From NCBI RefSeq assembly GCF_001636425.1, contig NZ_KV440953.1, positions 3,220,001 to 3,284,000 on the forward strand: a DNA stretch of 64,000 nt, in the 5' to 3' direction. The notes beneath the pieces were generated by a model. It ran no database searches and was not told the DNA's origin. It saw nothing but the letters and a program-made list of their open reading frames with translations. The stretch is from Heyndrickxia acidicola (lineage in GTDB: Bacteria; Bacillota; Bacilli; Bacillales; Bacillaceae_C). The stretch's first letter is position 1, and the number at the start of each line of letters is the position of its first letter. This document shows, piece after piece, positions 45,244 to 54,615 of the stretch. Made by a program: the position numbers and the translations under genes.

Positions 45244-45867
45244 TCATTTATTCATTTGTGCTAAAAATCCGCCAAGCAAATCATCAAGAGTCTCTTCTTT
45301 TTCAGAAGTTTGCTCTTTATTTAAAGATTCATCAGGCTTTATCGAATCCCAATCAAATTGATCCAAATCATCATCAATATCATCTTCTGGCTGCAACTCA
45401 ACCACATGTTCTTTCTGCTCTTCTTCTATTGGGGAGGCAACGCCAACTTGTTTTCTTGTTTCTGATTTGGGCATTACAGAATATGCTTCCTCCTGCAGAT
45501 AAAGTGCCTGATCGATATCCGTATGGTTGCTATTCAGTGCTGCAAGCAAAGATACGGACCGGACAGGGTCAGCTATCAAGTGGTACATAATGCTTCCCAG
45601 CAAGGCTTCAGAATGCTCATGTTTGAGCCAATCTTTCTGCATCTTGCTTAATTTCTGAGGAATGGGAATGGTAAGTGCTTCTCTCTCTCTAGTAAAAGTT
45701 TGATTGACCCCTTGCATCACAAATTCAGCAATTCGACTGGAAAAGTTTCTCTTCTCTGTTTCCTTCAGCTTTTGTATTTGTTTGAGGATATGATCGGGCG
45801 TATCTGAAGGGATACGAAAAGCGATCGTTTGGCCTCTTTTAATTTCGCTTGAAGAAGAATTCCCCAT
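45244..45867 (-). CDS. ParR-like DNA-binding partner of the actin homologue
   Basis: The 207-residue protein has a basic, helix-rich N-terminal part (about 10-55: GQTIAFRIPSDTPDHILKQI, then FSSRIAEFVMQGV) that resembles a ribbon-helix-helix domain. The second half is acidic and low in complexity (DDIDDDLDQFDWDS), ending in a hydrophobic peptide LDDLLGGFLAQMNK. A DNA-binding head and a short hydrophobic C-terminal peptide are what ParR adaptors use to bind centromere sites and ParM filament ends. It follows the actin gene by 9 bp. I do not recognise close sequence identity to a known ParR; the call rests on layout and context. Confidence 0.65.
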   Translation of the reverse strand: MGNSSSSEIKRGQTIAFRIPSDTPDHILKQIQKLKETEKRNFSSRIAEFVMQGVNQTFTREREALTIPIPQKLSKMQKDWLKHEHSEALLGSIMYHLIADPVRSVSLLAALNSNHTDIDQALYLQEEAYSVMPKSETRKQVGVASPIEEEQKEHVVELQPEDDIDDDLDQFDWDSIKPDESLNKEQTSEKEETLDDLLGGFLAQMNK

Positions 45868-45876
45868 GAAATCACC

Positions 45877-47058
45877 CTATTTTGCCTTTACTGTTTCTTT
45901 TTCCTCAGGTTTTTTATTATTTTCTGTCCTTTTTAGGTTATCAGAAATAAGCTTATAATAAGCATTTGCCATCATCCAAATGCTTTCTTTTTCATCTTCA
46001 AAAAAGTCAATATTATAACCATCTAAATTGTTATTAAGCGTCTTTAAATATTCCTTCAAAACAACTGAGCCGCCACCTACAAAATAGCAAATCTCTGTTT
46101 GTGAATTCTTTTTCCAAACATTTCGCAATAAACGGTATTGCTTTTTAGCCAAATCCAGCAGAATGCGGTCTGTAATTTCATGTACGCTGGTTCTGCTTCC
46201 CTTCACCATAATGTGGTTTCGGTCGTGTTTTTTAGTGATGATTTCAACTACATCGCGTCGGCTATCTAGTTCGACACCGTATTTTGAGCGGATTTCTTCG
46301 CGAATGGCTTCAAGAGATTCTGATACACCCAAATTAAACCCTTGCGCCTTGTCATCATCTACGTTTCTGTTTTTTATAACTGCGATATCTGTAGACAAGC
46401 CACCAATATCCTGAATGATAATGCGTTTATCAATAAGGTCTTTATTTATAATGTTTAAGTTATTATCCATTACTAAGTTGATAAATGCAGCAAAGCCTTC
46501 TGGATAAACTTTTACTTCATCAAACTTAATATTTACTTTCAGTCCCTGATATTTAGGTGTTACTAAAAACTCTACCTGATGGACAGATCCCAGCAGTTTC
46601 GATCTATAGCCTGCATCTTTGCCTTCTTTTACTTCACGAAGGGGAAGGCCAGTTCCTAGTGTGTAGTTTGAATCCACAACATTTTGGTTTCTTTTAAACA
46701 GATTTTTATTTTCTTCTCTAACAGCATCCAATGCCAATGCAGTAAATAGCATAACAAGAGGCTGATCCTCTTCGGATTTGCTGCTTCCTGGATCCAATTC
46801 TGTTGCATTATCACTTTTTGTTGCCAATTGTCCAACCCGATAGATAGCATTGTTTTCTTTTAAAGCTGGAGAATGGATTTTAATATGTATTCCAGTAAGC
46901 GGGTCTTTCGTATCCAATTCTTCTATTCCTATTACAGGACGATCTTCAATGTCTCTTGCAACAACATTTGGAATGCTGAGTTCATAATCTACTTTTCCAA
47001 ATATGGCTTTTACAGCGTCATTCCCTACATCAACTGCTGCGATTCTCGAGTTCCCCAT
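45877..47058 (-). CDS. ParM/StbA-family actin-like ATPase
   Basis: The 393-residue protein is an actin/Hsp70-fold ATPase of the plasmid-partition type. Phosphate loop 1 is VDVGNDAVKAIFG (9-21), phosphate loop 2 QDIGGLSTDIAVI (216-228) and the adenosine motif FVGGGSVVLKEYL (326-338). Filaments of such proteins push or pull DNA apart. It heads a two-gene operon with the ParR-like gene, and an array of repeated GTAAAC/GCAAAC sites begins 101 bp upstream of its start, where its promoter should lie. Neighbouring genes (qox, polysaccharide) look chromosomal; no replication or integrase gene is near. Confidence 0.88.
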   Translation of the reverse strand: MGNSRIAAVDVGNDAVKAIFGKVDYELSIPNVVARDIEDRPVIGIEELDTKDPLTGIHIKIHSPALKENNAIYRVGQLATKSDNATELDPGSSKSEEDQPLVMLFTALALDAVREENKNLFKRNQNVVDSNYTLGTGLPLREVKEGKDAGYRSKLLGSVHQVEFLVTPKYQGLKVNIKFDEVKVYPEGFAAFINLVMDNNLNIINKDLIDKRIIIQDIGGLSTDIAVIKNRNVDDDKAQGFNLGVSESLEAIREEIRSKYGVELDSRRDVVEIITKKHDRNHIMVKGSRTSVHEITDRILLDLAKKQYRLLRNVWKKNSQTEICYFVGGGSVVLKEYLKTLNNNLDGYNIDFFEDEKESIWMMANAYYKLISDNLKRTENNKKPEEKETVKAK

Positions 47059-47158
47059 GAATATCTTCCTCTCTTGGTTCTTTTTATTTTTGTATCTATT
47101 AATAGAGTAAAAGACTATGGTAATAGAGTCAATATATTCTAGAGTTTGTTAACAAAAC

Positions 47159-47333
47159 GTAAACTTGCAAACACTCTTGTAAACCTAATGTTTTCATAAG
47201 TGAAATTCCCCACAAATCAACAAGTAAACGTATTTGTTTACTTGTAAACATTTCTGTAAACAAAAGTAAACAAAATTGCAAACAAGTTTACAGTTTACGC
47301 AAACTTGTTATCGTTTTTTGTAAACTTGTTTGC
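47159..47333. repeat. Centromere-like array 1 (GYAAAC sites)
   Basis: Fourteen hexamers GTAAAC or GCAAAC (either strand) occur within 175 bp. Ten read GYAAAC on the plus strand (47159, 47167, 47179, 47224, 47244, 47256, 47266, 47278, 47299, 47320) and four read GTTTRC (47236, 47286, 47293, 47328). Many extend to CTTGTAAAC or GTTTGCA. It lies just upstream of the ParM-like gene, so it may be both the ParR-binding centromere and the operator. Confidence 0.75.
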
Positions 47334-48886
47334 ATTAATTTTTAGCGGCCCGTTAGCTAGCTATTATCTCTCTTAAAACCTCCCCTCTCCTAACTTTATG
47401 GGAGGGAATAAATCAATAACTACTTTAACTACTTTTTCTGTTGCCCGGAAAACAGTTTATAGCTAGATATTCTATGGCTTCATTGAAATTCTCGGGTACA
47501 CCGAAACAATAAAGCAAACCAAAGAGAATATTTAAATCAACTGTTTTAGTTTCTAACATTAATATTGAGATGACTAAAAAAACTACAAATGTTGTAAATC
47601 TTCTTATTTACTGCCCTAGCAAAGAGAGCAGTAACTGGAACTTTCAATTTATATTATATAATAATCTTGAATACTAATTCTCAAGATAAAAGCATGAGCA
47701 CGGATAAGCTACGAATGAGTAACTTTCAATTTAGACTGTCATCTAATTGTTTTAAAGTGAAACAATTATGTCAATTAATTACTTAAAAATCGATATAATC
47801 TTTGAGGCAATTAATTTTGAAGATGCAGATACGTTTATTACTAGCATGCTAATGAATTCCATCCCATAATCCCTCAGGGAAAATTCGCAAATGAAGTAGA
47901 TCTATAACTTAATACCATCACTTGATTTCACATGTACGATAAATCGGCAGTTTTTATGGCATTTAGTCTTTTATGTCAATTTGCTACAAACACTTTAAAA
48001 ATTTCTCGATAAAATTGCCGTATTTTTTTGAAAGCCTAGAACTAATTAATTTGCCCGAAAGCTTTTTTTCTTTATCTGCTATTTAGTTTTCTGGCTTAAA
48101 AATTTCTATACTTTATAGGTTGATCTTAAAATTTGGAATACTTATTTTTTGCATGATGTTTGGTGCAGATAAACGAGAGTTCTGCAGGCAAGAGAAGAGC
48201 CTATATGAGCGATTTGGTGCGAGGAGACTTTCTGTTTGCACCCCGGAAAGCGAGGGCTTGGAGCAGAAATCAATAACCAATTTTCAAAAAACTCCATAAA
48301 TCCAATCTATATTTAAGAATTTATAATAATGTCGATTTGTCATCCAAAGAAGTTTATCTACTTTTAATTTCCTTGGATTATAGCAAAACAGTGTCCACCT
48401 GCACCTAGGTAAGGTTTGTGAAGTTTAACACGGGGATGTTTGTTTTCCATTTCAAATACCTTGAAAAATATTGATTTAATTTATTACAAGTAACTATCAA
48501 AGGTTGTTCTCTATATCATCTACTGATCATTTGTAACAAAAGGGAGAGAATAATATAAATGACAATTAAGTAAGTTTAAATAGGAGTATTCTTCATCAGG
48601 GTCTTTTATAATTCAGCTGATACTTTAAGTCAAAAAACTGCATAACATTTTTAAATGACTGACTAATAGGGTTTATTTTATTGTCATAAAAAGCGGAATT
48701 CTATCGAGGGTAAATCTTTTTACATTAAAGGAACTTCGCTTTCGCCTGGTCATCTTTTTATCTAAATAGATGAATACTATACAGAAGATCAAATGATCTT
48801 TGCAACATACTCAACTGAAATAGTATAGGGTGCAAAAATGAGTGCTAATAAATAAAACCCTCAACAATTTATATCACTTTCAGGGT
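47334..48886. other. Gene-free interior between the two site arrays
   Basis: About 1.55 kb of AT-rich DNA without a credible gene. It contains a decayed fragment of a UDP-ManNAc dehydrogenase gene (48371-48463) and a worn stretch near 48190-48290 (GAGAGTTCTGCAGGCAAGAG, GGAAAGCGAGGGCTTGGAGC) that resembles family C repeat sequence. No rep gene, integrase or tRNA is visible. Confidence 0.55.
48371..48463 (-). pseudogene. Remnant of a UDP-N-acetylmannosamine dehydrogenase gene
   Basis: In one minus-strand frame the sequence reads FEMENKHPRVKLHKPYLGAG and then GHCF, which matches IEMANKHPRVNLHTPGPGVG and GHCL of the intact gene at 49510-50826. The match fades on both sides. It is a decayed duplicate, about 90 bp long. 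Confidence 0.75.
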
Positions 48887-49008
48887 GTTTGCAAATAAGT
48901 AAACAAGTATACAAATCTGTTTGCATGTTTTCATTTACTGTAAACATGTTTGCAATATCGTTTACAATTGTTTGCATTATATGTTTACAAGTTTACAAAT
49001 ACGTTTGC
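48887..49008. repeat. Centromere-like array 2 (GYAAAC sites, opposite bias)
   Basis: Ten exact hexamers within 122 bp: eight read GTTTRC on the plus strand (48887, 48919, 48948, 48960, 48970, 48983, 48991, 49003) and two read GTAAAC (48899, 48940); GTATAC at 48907 is a near match. The strand bias is the reverse of array 1, so the two arrays form a large inverted pair. Confidence 0.75.
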
Positions 49009-49509
49009 ATATTAATATATCAACGTTTTTGGGGTGATCTATCTTGTCTGAATCGCGTTTACAACTTCTTTGTTATACAAGCTAGTTGCAACATGCCATT
49101 TTTAAAAGCTTAGCTTTGAAATCTCCCCTTTTTCCTATATGTGATCATCGGTGCTGTTGGCTAATCTGGCTTTCTTTTTACTCTCTAAAATAGTCTCCTC
49201 CCGTTTATAATTAATAAAATCATATGGATCCTTTCTTAATTGCAATCGATATGTAAGTTTACTGCCTAATAAAGCAGTCAAGGGAGACACTGATAGCTTA
49301 GAAGTGCCGAAAGACTTCACAAACTGTCTGCGAAAAAGCCAGCACTTGGAGCGAAACTCTGGAAGAAGAATAGAGAACAGTCCATTTAGTTGTTAAAAAA
49401 TATTTGAAGCAGCATTTAATCTACAGATTAACCAATATCCCTTATATTATCTAAAGCCATAATAAAAGAGAGATAGAATGCTATCCCCCTTCTCCTATCG
49501 CTCAGTTTT
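49009..49509. other. Spacer without a recognised gene
   Basis: A 61-codon minus-strand reading (49135-49320) has no good ribosome binding site and no recognised family, so I do not call it. GGATAG/CTATCT near 49470-49490 could be a weak terminator of the dehydrogenase gene. Confidence 0.3.
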
Positions 49510-50826
49510 TTATGAAATGGCTCTTTTTAATTTAGGCACATACACTTCTTCCTTCGAAATTTTTTCTTGCTGTGTGTGCATATATAGAGTGCCAAGGTTA
49601 ATATATTCGACTTCCTTATCCATCACATTCATAATATTTCGGGTATCAAACACACGCTTGTTTCTCATATTGCTAAATGCTTCATCATCCATCCATTTAA
49701 ATTCATTATGGTCCGTTAAAACGACAACTAAATCGGATTGATGAACTGCCTCTTCCATCTTATTCATGACTATACTGCTATTTACATGCGGGTCATATGC
49801 TCGAATTTCATATTTTCCTTGGGCTTTCAAGAGATCCATGACCTCAATAGCAGGACTTTCCCTGATATCATCAACATTTCCTTTATATGTTAAGCCAAAC
49901 AGGGTAATGGTTTTCCCATGAACATTTTCCATAAGAGTATTGATGCTTTTAACCACGTATTCAGGCATTGAGCAGTTGATTAAGCGCGATAAATTGATCA
50001 TTTTAGCTGTTTCCGGAGCTTTTGCTACTATAAAGTATGGATCTACAGCAAGACAGTGTCCGCCTACTCCAGGGCCAGGTGTGTGCAGGTTAACACGAGG
50101 GTGTTTATTTGCCATTTCTATTACTTCTAACACATTGATTTCCAATTCATTACACACTTTAGCTACTTCATTTGCCAAAGCAATATTCACATCTCTAAAG
50201 GTATTTTCCATCAGCTTGGACATTTCAGCGGTTTTTGCATTGGTTTGAATAATTTCTCCCTGCACAAATGTACGGTAAATCGCTGCACCCGCTTCAGCAC
50301 AAGCATCTGTAATGCCGCCTACAATGCGATTGTTGTATACAAGCTCATGCAAAATTTGGCCAGGCAATACTCTTTCAGGACAGTGTACAAGAAAAATATC
50401 CTCCCCTGCCTCATATCCAGCCTGCTCTATTAATGGTTTCACAAAATCATCCATGCTCCTTGGCGCTATAGTCGATTCAACTATTACGACATTTCCCTTT
50501 TCCAAGTATGGAATAATCGTCTTTACTGCACTTAAGACATAGGATAGATCGCAGGATTTCCATTGGTCATTATGATTGGGAGTAGGCACTGATATGATAA
50601 ATGCATCCGCCTTTTCAGGATACAGAGATGCCTTAAAGGTGCCCATTTCAATTACTTCACTCAATGCTTCCTGCAAGCCTGGTTCTTCAATATGCAGCCT
50701 GCCTTCATTTAAGAAATCAATAACGCTTGGGTTAACATCGACACCTACTACTTCGACATGATGCTTAGCAAACATAATTGACGTTGGTGCTCCAATATAT
50801 CCTAGTCCGATTGTACAAAGCTTCAT
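49510..50826 (-). CDS. wecC: UDP-N-acetyl-D-mannosamine dehydrogenase
   Basis: The 438-residue protein belongs to the UDP-glucose/UDP-ManNAc dehydrogenases, which oxidise a sugar C6 to a uronic acid with NAD. The N-terminal fold has TIGLGYIGAPTSIMFAKH; VESTIAPRSMDD and MENTFRDVNIALANEV are in the middle; Cys258 in GVGGHCLAVDPYF is the catalytic cysteine, and the HCLAVDP form is typical of WecC rather than UDP-glucose dehydrogenase. It likely feeds a surface polysaccharide together with the glycosyltransferases upstream. A decayed copy of part of the gene lies at 48371. Confidence 0.88.
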   Translation of the reverse strand: MKLCTIGLGYIGAPTSIMFAKHHVEVVGVDVNPSVIDFLNEGRLHIEEPGLQEALSEVIEMGTFKASLYPEKADAFIISVPTPNHNDQWKSCDLSYVLSAVKTIIPYLEKGNVVIVESTIAPRSMDDFVKPLIEQAGYEAGEDIFLVHCPERVLPGQILHELVYNNRIVGGITDACAEAGAAIYRTFVQGEIIQTNAKTAEMSKLMENTFRDVNIALANEVAKVCNELEINVLEVIEMANKHPRVNLHTPGPGVGGHCLAVDPYFIVAKAPETAKMINLSRLINCSMPEYVVKSINTLMENVHGKTITLFGLTYKGNVDDIRESPAIEVMDLLKAQGKYEIRAYDPHVNSSIVMNKMEEAVHQSDLVVVLTDHNEFKWMDDEAFSNMRNKRVFDTRNIMNVMDKEVEYINLGTLYMHTQQEKISKEEVYVPKLKRAIS

Positions 50827-51229
50827 ACCCTTTATCTCTCCTTTTGTTTAGATCACCAGTAGTAGTTTCTTTCCGTTACAGGGATAGTTTTTAACTGCCA
50901 ATCTGATGGTTTCCGTTGGCTGCAATGAGGGAAGATTCAAAGGCTAATAGTTATATTAAGGCCTTAAAGAAATCATAACGATGCATTTTTAAGGGGTTGT
51001 TAAGGTAGTATTTAGAATTGTTAAGCTATTGTTTATTCTCAGTGAAGGCTTGATTTAAAGGCTACTTCCTGTAGGTAATTTGTTTTAGAATCAGGAAATT
51101 GGACTTATGAAATGAATAACGCTGGAGCTAACCCGAAGATTGCATTGGGTATAAAATATACTATCCTTTTTTAAGACTCTGTTAAATTTCTATGGTGATA
51201 ACTGCTTGTTTTTTAGCTCTTTCTAAAAA
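50827..51229. other. Upstream region of the dehydrogenase gene
   Basis: No gene is seen. It holds the wecC-type promoter and, from about 51173 to 51225, a partial family D repeat (AAGACTCTGTTAA, GTTTTTTAGCTC). Confidence 0.35.
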
Positions 51230-51650
51230 GAGGCTGTCCCAAATGGTACAATGAATTCAAATACCCTTGGCTACAGCAGCTTTTTTTGCTTGTTGGCTTC
51301 AACTGCAAGCATTTCTATTCGCTTCAATTAACCTTTGAATTAAATCCAAATTAGGATTGTGCATAGATATAGGTTGCTTTCTAATTATCCTGCTAGTTGA
51401 TTTGCGCTGCAGGCACTCGCTTTCCGCGGGGCGGTTCGTCCTTCAGGATTTTCACTCCGAATACTCGCTTTCCGCGGGTGGCTGAGGAATCACATCATAA
51501 CATGCTTATAGGGCTCTCCCAATACTGCTTAATTTGCAGGAGTCTTTTGTCTACCACTCTAATTAACGTTGAATCCAAGCGATTTATAGGTATTACTAGA
51601 TATACTCAGCGCTATTCATCATGCCTGTTCTTTTTTGTTTAAATAAATTT
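51230..51650. repeat. Family C composite repeat, copy 3
   Basis: It starts GAGGCTGTCCCAAATGGTAC, contains CTGCAGGCACTCGCTTTCCG followed by CGGGG, TTTTCACTCCGAATACTCGC and GGGCTCTCCCAATACTGCTT, and ends near TTAAATAAATTTTTAATAG. It matches copies 1 and 2 but lacks their terminal GTGACTCAAAAGG hairpin. This is the best-preserved left part of the family. Confidence 0.65.
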
Positions 51651-51763
51651 TTAATAGATAAGCACCATTCTATTATTCTCACCAATTTCCCCTCTCCCAT
51701 TTTTTGTTATATGATTCAAAATATAATAATGTAGTCCTCTAACAAAACCTTTTATAAAAGAAT

Positions 51764-51800
51764 AAAAATAATAAACCCCTTTACCATACTGGAAAGGGGT
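51764..51800 (-). terminator. Terminator of the glycosyltransferase pair
   Basis: On the minus strand ACCCCTTT, a 10-base loop and AAAGGGGT are followed by TTATTATTTTTATT, 40 bp behind the stop codon. Confidence 0.75.
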
Positions 51801-51839
51801 ATAAAAATCGCTATAAATACTTAAATGGATAATGACCAA

Positions 51840-53165
51840 TTAATAGCTTTCTCTCAGCTGCCCGCCGCTTTGAATACGTCCGAATAATGAAGAATAGGTT
51901 GACAACAGCTTGTGCTTCTCTGTTTCCCAATTATAATTCTTAGAGGCTCTAAAGCAATTTCTTTTCATTTCATCATGGATTTTTGTATTTTCAAGAATAA
52001 AATTCACACCAAACGCAATATCTTGAAAATCATGTGAATCAATACAGATTCCAACCTTTTCTTTTTCTACTACCCTTTGAATTTCAGGGAAGCTGCATGC
52101 TACTACGGGCACACCGGCCATAAGATATTCAAACAATTTATTCGAGGAGGCGGAGTAATGATTAAAACAAACATTGTTAAGGACCTGAAAGCCTATATAG
52201 GCATTCCTTGTATATTCAGGGAGTTCTTTTAAAGGTACCTTAGGAAGAAATTTAACCTTATCCTGAAGCTTCATTTTCTCAACCAGCAACTCTAAAGCCG
52301 GTTTCATTTTCCCGTCACCAATAAAGACCAAAACACCCTCAGAAAACAGCGGTGCGGCTTTAATTAATTTATCAAGACCTCTTCCCTCTTGCATTCCTCC
52401 CTGATAAAGAAGGATTTTTTCGGTAGAAGGAATACCGAGAATTTGGTGGAGCGGGGCTTCCCTTTGATCATGAATCTCCTGCTTGAATGGATAATTATGA
52501 ACAACATTTGGATAAAAACCGTATATTTTTTCATTGTATTTTGCTCTTGTGTGATTTTCTACTATCATTTGATCAACTCTATGGATTAAGAACGCCTCAA
52601 TGATTCCGAATAAACGGCTGTTATAGCCCGTTCTGCTTGTCTGAACTTCATGAGAATCATATAATAATTGTCTTTTCTTCCATCTCCATTTGGCACCAAT
52701 ATAGCCCTGTATCAGCGTATTTAAATCATTCGAATGATAGATGTCATAATTGCCTTTCCAGCCTCTTAGAATCATTCTATACATGATGCTGGCTCTAATC
52801 CAAAACATATTAAGCTTTGTCTTAGTAAATAGGAAGATGATTACTGAAAAAAGGAAGACTGTAAAAGGCATTAAACAAAGCATCAAAAACCAGAATAAAG
52901 CTGAGACAGCCAAAATCAACTTATTTTTCATGCAAAGATGGCTGACTTTTTTTATAAATCCCAGAAGCAGGGGATGCTCCCTCACTCTAATAACATGAAA
53001 ATGATGATTAATATTTTCATATTTAGGCAAAGATGGATTGTTGGTATCCTCAATACAAAATAACTCTACTGAATATCCATTTTCGGACAAAGCAGTGCAT
53101 TCTCTTAGGACTCGGGCATCATTAGTAAAGTGATTCCAAACAAACATTCCCACTTTCTTATTCAT
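51840..53165 (-). CDS. Glycosyltransferase (GT4-like)
   Basis: The 441-residue protein has a GT-B fold. The N-terminal domain opens KVGMFVWNHFTNDARVLRE and holds one or two membrane-associated helices (about 90-130, LMPFTVFLFSVIIFLFT). The C-terminal nucleotide-sugar domain has ILLYQGGMQEGRGLDKLI and the late ASSNKLFEYLMAGVPVVAC, the usual GT4 donor-binding region with its glutamate. It overlaps the preceding glycosyltransferase by 8 bp. A role in surface polysaccharide is likely; donor and acceptor are unknown. Confidence 0.85.
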   Translation of the reverse strand: MNKKVGMFVWNHFTNDARVLRECTALSENGYSVELFCIEDTNNPSLPKYENINHHFHVIRVREHPLLLGFIKKVSHLCMKNKLILAVSALFWFLMLCLMPFTVFLFSVIIFLFTKTKLNMFWIRASIMYRMILRGWKGNYDIYHSNDLNTLIQGYIGAKWRWKKRQLLYDSHEVQTSRTGYNSRLFGIIEAFLIHRVDQMIVENHTRAKYNEKIYGFYPNVVHNYPFKQEIHDQREAPLHQILGIPSTEKILLYQGGMQEGRGLDKLIKAAPLFSEGVLVFIGDGKMKPALELLVEKMKLQDKVKFLPKVPLKELPEYTRNAYIGFQVLNNVCFNHYSASSNKLFEYLMAGVPVVACSFPEIQRVVEKEKVGICIDSHDFQDIAFGVNFILENTKIHDEMKRNCFRASKNYNWETEKHKLLSTYSSLFGRIQSGGQLRESY

Positions 53166-54414
53166 TATGATTTACCTTTACGTTTTTAGGCTTGAAAAAC
53201 CACTTTTTATCCGCTTTGCTGTTTTGCTGCTCCATAAATCGTTTAAGCAGGAAGATATTTTCTTCCCACACAAATTCTCTGTTTATATAGTTTTCACAAT
53301 GATCTTCCATTTTCTCTCTAATGGATGGATTCTCCTTTAAATAAAGGACATGTTTCACCATTTCCTCTACGCTTCCCTCTGTTGAGACAAATCCCACCTT
53401 GTTATCTTCAATAATTTTTTTCGAATAACCCGTCACAGAAGCAACGATAGGTACTCTGCAGGTCATGTAATCTATCACTTTTCCTGGCAATACGGTCCCA
53501 AATACCTCTTTATTTTTTAATGTAACAATCCCGGCGCTATGCTCTGCAAGCTTTTTAAAACAAGCTTTTCTCGACAAAGGCATTACGAATTCTACATTAT
53601 CCAGCCCTTTGTTTACTATATAATTCTTAAAATCATTTTTTCTCATACCATAGCCAATAACCGTAAGTGGTATAGAGTGCTCCTTTAGTTTCTCTGCAAG
53701 CAATCTAATGATGTCAACGTCCTGAGCCAGCCCTAAATTGCCGGCATAAACAGCTTTAAATTGCCATTTATTCCATTTAGGCGAAATCTCCGACCGCCTT
53801 GCTCCATTCGGAATAAAACTGATTTTGCTTTCCTGTATATTTGCTCTCTTTTTTATATGAGGAATAAAGCCTCTACTGTTTACAATAATATGGTCTGCCT
53901 TCTTGTAGAGGAGAGATTCAATTCCATTAAAAATAAAAAAAATGAGTTTGTTCTCAAACAACCCCACACCTTTTAGCGACTCTGGCCATAAGTCGCGAAT
54001 ATCAAGCACCAGCCTGCACCGGTATCGAAACTTCGCAGCCAATCCCACCATTGCAACAAAAATAGAAGGTGATGTTGTGAATACGAAGTCATATCTTGAC
54101 GTATCTTTAAAAAGATATAAAAACATTCTGACAGCCATTTCCATATAAAAATAAAAACGATTAATAATCGCAAGCGAATATCCTCTTGTTTTAATCGGAA
54201 CTCTGTGTATATTCTTCCCCCCGTTCAAATCCTCCTGATCCCAGAATTGCTCTTGTTTATATAAATTTCTGTCAGGATAAGCAGGTTCAGTCGTTACTAT
54301 GGCAACATCATATCCCATACCGCTCAAAAGCTGGTAAATGTTTTTCATTCTGTTAGCCGCACTGCCAATCTCCGGATAAAAATTCTGCGTAATTATAAGC
54401 ACCTTTTTCGCCAT
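53158..54414 (-). CDS. Glycosyltransferase, WbuB-like (GT4)
   Basis: The 418-residue GT-B enzyme resembles WbuB: KVLIITQNFYPEIGSAANRM at the start, TTSPSIFVAMVGLAAKF, LVLDIRDLWPESLKGVG, then AVYAGNLGLAQDVDII and GTVLPGKVIDYMTCRVPIVA in the donor domain. WbuB-like enzymes transfer amino sugars such as FucNAc or ManNAc derivatives, which fits the UDP-ManNAc dehydrogenase nearby. It heads the two-gene unit. The donor is inferred from context. Confidence 0.87.
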   Translation of the reverse strand: MAKKVLIITQNFYPEIGSAANRMKNIYQLLSGMGYDVAIVTTEPAYPDRNLYKQEQFWDQEDLNGGKNIHRVPIKTRGYSLAIINRFYFYMEMAVRMFLYLFKDTSRYDFVFTTSPSIFVAMVGLAAKFRYRCRLVLDIRDLWPESLKGVGLFENKLIFFIFNGIESLLYKKADHIIVNSRGFIPHIKKRANIQESKISFIPNGARRSEISPKWNKWQFKAVYAGNLGLAQDVDIIRLLAEKLKEHSIPLTVIGYGMRKNDFKNYIVNKGLDNVEFVMPLSRKACFKKLAEHSAGIVTLKNKEVFGTVLPGKVIDYMTCRVPIVASVTGYSKKIIEDNKVGFVSTEGSVEEMVKHVLYLKENPSIREKMEDHCENYINREFVWEENIFLLKRFMEQQNSKADKKWFFKPKNVKVNHNE

Positions 54415-54615
54415 GCCCCTTAGTCCCCTCCCTTATTCTAAGTAAGCTTATCCTCGATGTTACAGTAATAATATTAATATTCTGTTAAGGGTTGGTAATG
54501 GGTTTATAAAACCTGACTAAAGGAGGCATAGCTAATAACGTTTGTCTGGAGCTGCCTTAAAACAAGAGAAAATGGTGAAAGCCTAACAATTCACGACAAA
54601 ACAGTGTTGTATTTT

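Noticed and set aside
47159-49008. Replication origin with DnaA boxes or plasmid rep iterons
   Set aside because: The hexamers GTAAAC/GCAAAC do not match TTATCCACA, and no dnaA, dnaN or plasmid rep gene is near. A partition site next to ParM is the simpler reading.
49135-49320. Minus-strand 61-residue gene
   Set aside because: No clear ribosome binding site, no recognised family, and the region is decaying DNA.
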